64,000 bases of DNA, from assembly GCA_934693135.1 (NCBI GenBank), contig CAKUVA010000007.1, positions 1 through 64,000 of the forward strand. The letters run 5' to 3'. The notes beneath the pieces are model-generated. The model had not been told where the DNA came from. It saw nothing but the letters and a program-made list of their open reading frames with translations, and searched no databases. Both the position numbers and the translations under genes were made by a program. This document shows positions 56,977-64,000 of the stretch, one piece after another; position 1 is the stretch's first letter, and every line of letters begins with the position of its first letter. The stretch is from an uncultured Bacteroidales bacterium (lineage in GTDB: Bacteria > Bacteroidota > Bacteroidia > Bacteroidales > UBA932).

Positions 56977-57585
56977 TCAAGACCGGAACATCTCACCCAA
57001 GTATGGTATTACAGCAAAAAAAGCCCATACCAAATCCTTGGATAAAGCACTCCTTAAGGATTTCAATGCAGAATACATATGGTTTTCCACTGTACTCAGA
57101 GAAATTCCAAGACGCGCACTTATCTCCTTATTAGATACATCTTCTATATAACTAAGTATAAATACTTCCCTGCTACGTGTCGGAAGACTATCTATGGCAT
57201 CGGTAATTTTTTTTCTAAGGTCTCCATCAAATAGTTTCCGTATCACAGGGTTTTTATCAGGGTCCGCTGCCTCAAGTCCAAGAAGATTAATTCTACTATC
57301 GTTCCATTCTCGGAACTTCCTTGAAAGATTTTCTCGTCTCAAGTAGTTCAATGACCTATTATAAACGCTTCTGAGCAGATAGCTACGCAATGGAACATTA
57401 GAATTCAATGTCTTTCTATTGTTCCATAAACTATACAAGACATCCTGCACCACATCTTCTGCCCATTCTTCAGACAAAAAAGACCTTGCATAAGAAATCA
57501 TGACAGGGATTTCCCCCCTACAGAGATCGTCAAAAGCTTGGCGGTCTCCATTCATGATTCTCCATGACAGGTCTTTTTTTTCCAT
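56977..57585 (-). CDS. RNA polymerase sigma-70 factor of the ECF type
   Basis: 202 residues. Region 2 includes ARSFLSEEWAEDVVQDVLYSLW; region 4 has the helix-turn-helix ILSYIEDVSNKEISARLGISLSTVENHMYSAL. This is the Bacteroidota ECF group that usually sits beside a FecR anti-sigma gene and a SusC/SusD pair. Here there is neither; it stands between a transporter and the sn-glycerol-1-phosphate dehydrogenase, 23 bases after the transporter gene. Its control is therefore unclear. Confidence 0.92.
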   Translation of the reverse strand: MEKKDLSWRIMNGDRQAFDDLCRGEIPVMISYARSFLSEEWAEDVVQDVLYSLWNNRKTLNSNVPLRSYLLRSVYNRSLNYLRRENLSRKFREWNDSRINLLGLEAADPDKNPVIRKLFDGDLRKKITDAIDSLPTRSREVFILSYIEDVSNKEISARLGISLSTVENHMYSALKSLRSALSKDLVWAFFAVIPYLGEMFRS

Positions 57586-57608
57586 AACATTTCCCCTATG
57601 GGATAGTT

Positions 57609-59066
57609 CTATGACTCGCTGTAGCCGTCAGTCTTCTTGTTCCACAGTGTAAGAAGAGTAAGAAGTCCAAGGAAAGCAACGAATATCATTATCTTGAAAA
57701 CGCCCTCCCATCCGAACTGCGGATTGTCAGCGATATGTCCAAATACGAAACCTGAAATGATTGGACTGAGATATGCTACAAATCCAATGATTCCATTAGC
57801 CGAAGAAGCTCCTCGCCTGGTAACTTGATTTGATGCAACAACGCCAATAAGAGCTTGCGGTCCATAAAGGAAAAATCCAACACAAGCCAGCACAAGCATA
57901 AGTATAGCAGGATTCGTATCTGCCGGAAGAAGACAGAACAATGTCATGAAAATAATGACTCCTACCATGCAAAGCACACAAGTCCGTTGCGCACGACCAT
58001 GGAACAGTTTGTCTGATACAACTCCAGCTACAAGCATACCAATGACTCCAAAAGCCTCGAATATAGCAACTGTCCATGCGGACAAAGCTGGTGAAAGACC
58101 ACGACTTTCCTGAAGGAATGATGGGCCCCAGTCAAGTACAGCAAGACGAACAACATATACGAAAAATACAGAAAGTGAAAGAATCCAAACAATAGGGCTC
58201 TTAATAACCTTGTTCCAAATAAACTGGTTGAATTCTTTCTTTTCCTCCTCACTCTTCACTGAGACATTCTTAGTACCTTCAAGTTCAGGAAGTCCAACGG
58301 ATTTAGGAGTATCCCTCAAAGTTACGATTATAAAGATTACGCCAAATACAGCAATTATAGCTGGAATCCAAAATGCCCACTGCCATGCACCTATATTGAG
58401 AAGAGCATTGTCAACATATGCCTCGGCAGAAGCCGGATCCATGGATGAAGTGATATTCTGAGTATTCTCCACAACTCGTGCTCGCATCTCGGCATCAGCA
58501 GACATATCAGTACCGGCATGTCCCATGATGTATCCGCAAAGCACAGCCGCAAGGAATGCTCCGACTGAATGTGATGTATTCCAAATGGACATTTTCGTAG
58601 CCAACTCATGAGGTGGTACCCAATGCGTGATAAGTCGATTGCATGGAGGAAAACCACATCCTTGGAACACATTATTTATCACATAAAGAATAGCAAACAG
58701 GACAACAAGTGCATTCACAAATACTGTCCCATTGTTTGCTCCTGTAATATAAGCACAAATCATTGCTCCGGCGCCAAAGAGGATATTCACGAAAGCGCTG
58801 ACAGACAAACCTGTAACAAGATGCCATCGTCCATTAAGCCTATCCGCAAGGAAGCCATTGATAAGTTTGGAAAGGCCATAAACAAAGCTCGCAATCGCTA
58901 TAATGGCTCCAAATGTAGCCTTAGTTATGCCATACTCTACTGTAAGACCTGGGATGGCGAATGAAAAGTTCTTACGAACAAGATAGAAAATCGAATAACC
59001 GATCATTGTTCCAATAATGGTACGCCACTGCCAATACTGAAACTTTTTTGTTTGTTCTGGTGTCAT
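57609..59066 (-). CDS. MFS organophosphate:phosphate antiporter (GlpT/UhpT/UhpC family)
   Basis: 485 residues, twelve membrane helices. The motif GYSIFYLVRKNFSFAIPG at the end of the first helix is the family hallmark, with the Arg-Lys pair in the substrate path. It resembles glycerol-3-phosphate or hexose-phosphate carriers; a sensor-type UhpC is also possible. A longer periplasmic loop of about 45 residues follows helix 5 (VVENTQNITSSMDPASAEAY). It is downstream of bactofilin by 28 bases, and upstream of the sigma gene. Confidence 0.9.
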   Translation of the reverse strand: MTPEQTKKFQYWQWRTIIGTMIGYSIFYLVRKNFSFAIPGLTVEYGITKATFGAIIAIASFVYGLSKLINGFLADRLNGRWHLVTGLSVSAFVNILFGAGAMICAYITGANNGTVFVNALVVLFAILYVINNVFQGCGFPPCNRLITHWVPPHELATKMSIWNTSHSVGAFLAAVLCGYIMGHAGTDMSADAEMRARVVENTQNITSSMDPASAEAYVDNALLNIGAWQWAFWIPAIIAVFGVIFIIVTLRDTPKSVGLPELEGTKNVSVKSEEEKKEFNQFIWNKVIKSPIVWILSLSVFFVYVVRLAVLDWGPSFLQESRGLSPALSAWTVAIFEAFGVIGMLVAGVVSDKLFHGRAQRTCVLCMVGVIIFMTLFCLLPADTNPAILMLVLACVGFFLYGPQALIGVVASNQVTRRGASSANGIIGFVAYLSPIISGFVFGHIADNPQFGWEGVFKIMIFVAFLGLLTLLTLWNKKTDGYSES

Positions 59067-59094
59067 TAAAAAAATTTGTTTGTTTTAGTTATCG

Positions 59095-59514
59095 TTAGTT
59101 ACCCGACTCTTCTGTTTTCTCTGTTGCTTTTGCGATAATTTCCTCGAATCGTCCTTCCGTCAGCATGCTGCAAGTACCTTCGAAATGAGCTCCGAGCTCC
59201 ACTGCAAGACGCTTCACATGAATCTCGCCTTCCACGCTGCATGTATCTTTCAGTGTCAATGTATCTCTAACATACAGATTTCCGGAGATTTTTCCCCAGA
59301 AATCCGCATTGTCACAAATTATATCACCTTTGATTTCGGCTTTTTCTCCAGCAACAACCCTACCTCCGGATACAATCCTCCCCTCAAATTTTCCATCAAG
59401 CCTTATGTCATTAGGAGAGTTTATCTCACCCTTTATAACAGATCCTTTGGAAATCCTACTGATTTCATTAACATTCACCACGGGAGACTGATGCTGTTTA
59501 CTCATACCTATCAT
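59095..59514 (-). CDS. Bactofilin
   Basis: 139 residues from the ATG at 59514 (or 59505). Bactofilins polymerise without nucleotide into filaments linked to the cell envelope. The core (about 15-115) is a beta-helix of short Gly-turn repeats: GSVIKGEI, GKFEGRIVSGGRVVAGEKAEIKG (in part), GKISGNLYVRD. The longer frame beginning at the TTG 59529 would overlap secA and is unlikely. Follows secA by 7 bases. Confidence 0.9.
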   Translation of the reverse strand: MIGMSKQHQSPVVNVNEISRISKGSVIKGEINSPNDIRLDGKFEGRIVSGGRVVAGEKAEIKGDIICDNADFWGKISGNLYVRDTLTLKDTCSVEGEIHVKRLAVELGAHFEGTCSMLTEGRFEEIIAKATEKTEESGN

Positions 59515-59521
59515 AAAAATC

Positions 59522-62500
59522 CTATACAAGTCCCTTTCCGTGGCAGTTTTTGTACTTCAGTCCTGAACCGCAAGGACAAGGATCATTTCTACCAATTTTC
59601 TTTTCTACATGCACAGGCATCTTAGCCTTAGGTTGACCACCATTTGTGCTGAGTTCGCCATGCTGAGCCTGCATACGACTCATATCCTGTTTAGGTTGCT
59701 CCGGCTCACGGGCTGGCTGTGCCTGCTGAGGATCAGGCTCACGCAAAAATATTGCTGAACGGAACAAGAATGAAAGAACATCTTTGTCCAATGCCTCAAG
59801 CATCGCTGCAAACAAGTTATAGCTTTCTATCTTGTAAACAACGAGAGGATCTTTCTGCTCATAAGCAGCATTCTGCACAGATTGACGCAGATCATCCAAA
59901 TCCCTAAGTTGCTGTTTCCAATGATCATCTATCTGGAAAAGAATGATAGTTTTACTAAGAGCCTTAGACAATTCCTTGCCATTAGAATCATATGCTTTCT
60001 TAAGATTGAATGCAAGATTCAAGACTTTTCTGCCATCTGTGATAGGGACAGCAATGTTCTGCCATCTTTCGCCCTGCTTCTCATAAACATCCTTAATGAA
60101 TGGATATACCTTAGTTATCATGGCATCCATCCTTCTCTCATATACCTCACGCATGTGGGCAGTGAGAGACTTCTTTATATCATCTTTCTTGGCATCAGAC
60201 CAGAAAGACTCATCAAATCCCGGATCAATGGAGAGTTGAGCCATAAGGAATGCCGAAAATTCATCATAAGACATTCCGTCAGCCTTATTGACAATAACTT
60301 CAGCAGCATCGATCATCATATTCATGACATCAATCTCAATTCTCTCGCCAGATATTGCATTACGTCTTCTTGAATAAATCGCCTCACGCTGATAGTTCAT
60401 CACATCATCATACTCAAGCAATCTCTTACGGATACCAAAGTTATTTTCCTCGACCTTGCGCTGAGCCTTTTCGATGCTATTTGAAAGCATCTTGCTCTCA
60501 AGCGCATCTTCTTCCGTCATTCCAAGACGATCCACAGTAGCAGCAATCTTGTCTGAGCCGAACAAACGCATGAGTTTATCCTCAAATGACACATAGAAAG
60601 TAGATGATCCAGGATCACCCTGACGTCCAGCTCTACCACGTAACTGACGATCCACTCGACGGCTGTCATGTCTTTCTGTACCTATGATGGCAAGACCTCC
60701 GGCAGCCTTTACTTCTGGAGAAAGTTTAATATCCGTTCCACGTCCGGCCATGTTAGTAGCCACAGTGACAGTACTTGACTGACCAGCTTGAGCAACAATC
60801 TCTGCCTCACGAGCAAACTGTTTGGCATTTAGCACATTATGCGGAATACCGCGCATCTTCAACATTCTACTGAGAAGTTCTGATGTCTCGACATCAGTTG
60901 TACCGACAAGCACAGGTCTTCCAGCAGCACGAAGATCAGCTATCTTATTGATTACAGCCGCATATTTCGCTTTCTTAGTCTTATATATTTTGTCCTGCTC
61001 ATCAATTCTTATAACAGGCTTGTTCGTAGGAATGACTACAACATCAAGTTTGTAGATAGACCAGAACTCACCAGCCTCTGTCTCTGCCGTACCGGTCATA
61101 CCGGCAAGCTTGTGATACATACGGAAATAGTTCTGGAGTGTAATCGTAGCAAATGTCTGGGTAGCAGCCTCGACTGCCACATTCTCTTTCGCCTCTACAG
61201 CCTGATGTAGTCCATCGCTCCAACGTCTTCCCTCCATGATACGTCCAGTCTGCTCATCCACAATCTTCACCTTTCCATCGTCGGAGATGATGTAATCGAC
61301 ATTCTTTTCGAACATCGCATAAGCCTTGAGCAACTGGATTACGGTATGTACACGCTCACTCTTAATGGCGTAATCCTCCATGAGGTGATCTTTCTTCTCT
61401 TGCTTTTCAGCTACAGGAATATCACTCTTCTCGATATCAGCGACCATAGAGCCAACATCAGGAAGAATAAAGAATTCAGGATCTGAAACTTCAGCCGCAA
61501 GCATATCATGACCTTTATCTGTCATGTCCACCGAATTCTGCTGTTCATTTATAACGAAGTATAGCGGATCAGTGACCTCCGGCATCTGACGCTCATTGTC
61601 CTGAATATAGAAATTTTCTGCTTTCTGCATCAGCTGTTTCATACCAGGCTCACTGAGGAACTTAATGAGAGGCTGATACTTAGGAAGACCCTTTTGGCAG
61701 CGGAAAAGAAGTTTCGCGCCTTCATCTTCCTTGCCCTCAGCAATAGCTTTCTTCGCCTCATTCAAAGTCTTGGTTATGAGTGCTCGCTGATTGCTATAAA
61801 GTTTCTCAACGTAAGGCCTAAACAACTTAAACTGCTCGTCATCTTGAGTCTTCGCTACAGGACCGGAAATGATGAGAGGTGTTCTTGCATCATCAATGAG
61901 CACAGAATCGACCTCATCGACAATCGCAAAATGATGTTTGCGCTGCACGAGATCATTCATCCTCATGGCCATATTGTCACGAAGATAATCGAAACCGAAT
62001 TCATTATTTGTTCCGAACGTAATATCGCACTCATAAGCCTTTCTTCTGGCATCACTATTAGGCTCGTGCTTGTCTATGCAGTCAACAGAGAGTCCATGGA
62101 ACATATACAATGGACCCATCCATTCAGAATCTCGCTTAGAAAGGTAATCATTCACGGTAACCATGTGAACACCTTTTCCTGCAAGGGCATTGAGGAACAC
62201 CGGCAATGTTGCCACAAGGGTTTTACCCTCACCAGTAGCCATCTCAGCGATTTTTCCTTGATGAAGGACAATACCACCAATCAGCTGCACATTGTAATGA
62301 ACCATATCCCAAGTCACCTCGTTACCTCCAGCCATCCAGTGGTTCTTCCACAAAGCTTTTTCACCCTCGATAGTCACGAAATCATGTGATATGCTGAGCT
62401 GCCGATCAAAATCAGAAGCAGTAACTTCCACAACAGGATTCTGTGCAAATCGTCTCGCCGTAGATTTCATGATGGCGAATGCCTCTGGAAGAATTTCATT

Positions 62501-62812
62501 CAAAACTTTTTCTATCTCAGCATCCTCATCCTTAACAAGCTTATCTGACTCAGTAGCAAGACTTTCTTTCTTATCTACAGGTATATCTTTTTCCAGATCC
62601 TCCTTAATCTCCGCCACTCTTTTCTCAAACGGCGCCTCACACTCTCTAATCTTCTTCTTAAGTTCCTCGGTCCTGGCCCTGAGTTCGTCATTCGAAAGTT
62701 TGTCTATCGAATCATATGCGGCAAGTACCTTGTCCAGAATTGGTTTTACTTGCTTCATATCACGCTCGGACTTAGTTCCGAACACCTTTTTAATTATGTC
62801 TACTAACGCCAT
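59522..62812 (-). CDS. secA: Protein translocase ATPase SecA
   Basis: Drives preproteins through SecYEG. 1096 residues, longer than Escherichia coli SecA (about 900), as usual in this phylum because of insertions in the first half (about 45-105 and 325-470). Walker A MATGEGKT, motif [12 protein letters not shown], and helicase motifs such as [12 protein letters not shown] are present. The zinc-binding tail [14 protein letters not shown], used for SecB and phospholipid contact, is intact. Promoter at 62840-62870; bactofilin follows on the same mRNA. Confidence 0.98.
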   Translation of the reverse strand: MALVDIIKKVFGTKSERDMKQVKPILDKVLAAYDSIDKLSNDELRARTEELKKKIRECEAPFEKRVAEIKEDLEKDIPVDKKESLATESDKLVKDEDAEIEKVLNEILPEAFAIMKSTARRFAQNPVVEVTASDFDRQLSISHDFVTIEGEKALWKNHWMAGGNEVTWDMVHYNVQLIGGIVLHQGKIAEMATGEGKTLVATLPVFLNALAGKGVHMVTVNDYLSKRDSEWMGPLYMFHGLSVDCIDKHEPNSDARRKAYECDITFGTNNEFGFDYLRDNMAMRMNDLVQRKHHFAIVDEVDSVLIDDARTPLIISGPVAKTQDDEQFKLFRPYVEKLYSNQRALITKTLNEAKKAIAEGKEDEGAKLLFRCQKGLPKYQPLIKFLSEPGMKQLMQKAENFYIQDNERQMPEVTDPLYFVINEQQNSVDMTDKGHDMLAAEVSDPEFFILPDVGSMVADIEKSDIPVAEKQEKKDHLMEDYAIKSERVHTVIQLLKAYAMFEKNVDYIISDDGKVKIVDEQTGRIMEGRRWSDGLHQAVEAKENVAVEAATQTFATITLQNYFRMYHKLAGMTGTAETEAGEFWSIYKLDVVVIPTNKPVIRIDEQDKIYKTKKAKYAAVINKIADLRAAGRPVLVGTTDVETSELLSRMLKMRGIPHNVLNAKQFAREAEIVAQAGQSSTVTVATNMAGRGTDIKLSPEVKAAGGLAIIGTERHDSRRVDRQLRGRAGRQGDPGSSTFYVSFEDKLMRLFGSDKIAATVDRLGMTEEDALESKMLSNSIEKAQRKVEENNFGIRKRLLEYDDVMNYQREAIYSRRRNAISGERIEIDVMNMMIDAAEVIVNKADGMSYDEFSAFLMAQLSIDPGFDESFWSDAKKDDIKKSLTAHMREVYERRMDAMITKVYPFIKDVYEKQGERWQNIAVPITDGRKVLNLAFNLKKAYDSNGKELSKALSKTIILFQIDDHWKQQLRDLDDLRQSVQNAAYEQKDPLVVYKIESYNLFAAMLEALDKDVLSFLFRSAIFLREPDPQQAQPAREPEQPKQDMSRMQAQHGELSTNGGQPKAKMPVHVEKKIGRNDPCPCGSGLKYKNCHGKGLV

Positions 62813-62839
62813 CTTTTATCGTTTTTTACACAAATCATG

Positions 62840-62870
62840 CAAATATAAGTAATTTTCACAAGATTGACAA
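62840..62870 (-). promoter_or_regulatory. Promoter of secA-bactofilin
   Basis: Minus strand TTG (62870-62868), 20 bases, TATATTTG (62847-62840), 28 bases before the secA start codon. Confidence 0.7.
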
Positions 62871-62896
62871 TTGAATTGAGCCATGCGAAAGAATCA

Positions 62897-64000
62897 CTAT
62901 TTTCCTATAAGGCTGCCGTATGTTTCAATCATAGTCGTCACAATACGTTCCTTATCATGCCTTACAGAAGCTGCATTGGCAGCAGCAAGCCCCATGGACA
63001 ATGCCATTTCACGATCTGAGATTAAACGCAATATCTTATCCGCAAAATCCTCAGGACTACCAACCTCGGCAAGCAAGCCTGTGACACCATCATCAACAAG
63101 GCTCGGTATACCTCCGACATTAGACGCAACCACAGGTACACCAAGCATCTGAGCCTCACATACACTATTAGGGCTATTGTCAGCATAAGAAGGATGCACA
63201 TACACTGCACAATCCGACATTGACCGAATAAGATCATCGGCATCCCCCACACCTTTAGGCGCTACTCCGACATCATCGCAATCTATTCCAGTAAAATTCT
63301 CGAAAAATTCCACATTAACATTGCCATAGACAATCCAACGGAAGCATGCGCCCAACTTCTCATAAAGAATTTCAGCGGTTCTCAAGATTACATCCATACC
63401 CTTATATGGAGGTTCTGAAATAGTCGTAACGAGTATTGGAGCACCACAAGGTTTCCAACACCTGGCATTTTCATAGAAAGGCGCCCTCAACACTTCGTCA
63501 ACATGGAAATAGCGTGCACTCGGATTAGCAGCCGTAACCATCTTCTTATCCCACTCCGTGCGACCAAAGAAATACCCTATAGACGAAAGAATCTTCTTTT
63601 CAATGGCAGCCCTGCGTCTAAAATCTGTAACATAATACTTTTTAGCAAAATAACCTTCCAATGTACCATCTGACATCATGTAGTCGCACATTCTCATATC
63701 AGGAGGAAGAAATGTCTTCTGATGTTCACCGAGAATTCCTTGAACATGAAGCACTACAGGCACAGGAGTATACATTGATACAAGCCCATAGAGATGCTCA
63801 GAGCCGAACACTTCAATTATATCCGGATGAAATTCTTTAATCACATTCACATAACATGAAAGTAGCCATGATCGCTCCATAGCATTGCCGAACAGAAATT
63901 TTTTAACTCTGTCCGCACGACCTCTATTATATGGATTAGGTATAGGATAATATACCACACCATCACGAGTTGTCTTGCCTTCCTGGCCATTCATAACGAA
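62897..64000 (-). CDS. Glycosyltransferase family 4 protein, cut by the window edge
   Basis: The visible part is 367 residues and stays open to the last base, so the N-terminus lies outside; an ATG at 63994 reads as an internal Met. The second Rossmann domain has the GT4 pattern: LVTTISEPPYKGMDVIL, VYVHPSYADNSPNSVCEAQMLGVPVVASNVGGIPSLVDD (seen in pieces), with the EX7E glutamate in NSVCEAQMLG. It should transfer a sugar from a nucleotide donor to a glycan or lipid. Acceptor unknown. Gap to secA is 84 bases. Confidence 0.88.
   Translation of the reverse strand, partial: FVMNGQEGKTTRDGVVYYPIPNPYNRGRADRVKKFLFGNAMERSWLLSCYVNVIKEFHPDIIEVFGSEHLYGLVSMYTPVPVVLHVQGILGEHQKTFLPPDMRMCDYMMSDGTLEGYFAKKYYVTDFRRRAAIEKKILSSIGYFFGRTEWDKKMVTAANPSARYFHVDEVLRAPFYENARCWKPCGAPILVTTISEPPYKGMDVILRTAEILYEKLGACFRWIVYGNVNVEFFENFTGIDCDDVGVAPKGVGDADDLIRSMSDCAVYVHPSYADNSPNSVCEAQMLGVPVVASNVGGIPSLVDDGVTGLLAEVGSPEDFADKILRLISDREMALSMGLAAANAASVRHDKERIVTTMIETYGSLIGK

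Noticed and set aside
61694..62389. A 231-residue reading frame opposite secA
   Set aside because: It lies wholly antisense to a well-conserved gene and has no recognisable domain.

Overview
The window looks like ordinary core chromosome from a member of the order Bacteroidales (phylum Bacteroidota); I cannot fix the family or genus. The evidence is consistent. At least eight intergenic regions carry the phylum-specific promoter pattern TTTG/TTG, a 19-20 base gap, then TAnnTTTG. There is an LptD of the Bacteroidota type, a DUF5683 protein after parAB, an ECF-type sigma-70 factor, a Rho with a long Lys/Gln/Pro-rich insertion, and a large DUF349-repeat protein. DNA is AT-rich between genes. I see no insertion sequence, prophage, CRISPR array or other mobile element.

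Layout. 1-7.2 kb: low-molecular-weight phosphatase, a membrane protein with an EF-hand-like loop, rubrerythrin, a GH25 lysozyme, then an operon of an aromatic/histidine-type ammonia-lyase and an L-serine ammonia-lyase. 7.2-11 kb: GAPDH, surE-lpxB, and a YggS-type PLP protein. 11-24 kb: two long minus-strand runs, DUF349 protein-yidC-yggS and rsfS-ftsH-cdsA-psd-corC-pyrG-cyclotransferase-trmD. They are separated by a 530-base gap that holds a good candidate small RNA. 24-30.6 kb: birA, dnaA-pepD-rpe, a solo MCE protein and a cell-wall amidase. 30.6-40 kb: lptD and rho on the plus strand, a bidirectional terminator, then carAB with a leader that looks like a transcription attenuator. 40-44.6 kb: three transporters (MFS, ThrE-like, SulP) and tRNA-Phe. 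44.7-51.6 kb: priA, parA-parB-DUF5683-mltD. 51.6-55.5 kb: a leucine-rich-repeat protein, a helix-hairpin-helix/barrel protein, and hpt-adk. 55.5-64 kb: secA-bactofilin, an organophosphate transporter, an orphan sigma factor, sn-glycerol-1-phosphate dehydrogenase, and a glycosyltransferase cut by the window edge.

Together the genes cover envelope building (lpxB, lptD, yidC, secA, cdsA, psd, mltD, amidase, MCE), replication and segregation (dnaA, priA, parAB), nucleotide supply (pyrG, carAB, hpt, adk), and transcription termination (rho). The most interesting signals are regulatory: the candidate small RNA at 15.06-15.20 kb, the carAB leader with a 24-codon reading frame and terminator, terminator-like hairpins in the leaders of dnaA and rho, a 13-bp inverted repeat that brackets the sulP promoter and start codon, and an 81-bp branched palindrome between adk and araM. 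Among proteins, the EF-hand-like membrane protein, the TAL-like lyase and the archaeal-type glycerol-1-phosphate dehydrogenase next to an orphan sigma factor deserve a second look. All promoter, RNA and hairpin calls were made by eye and have not been computed or tested.
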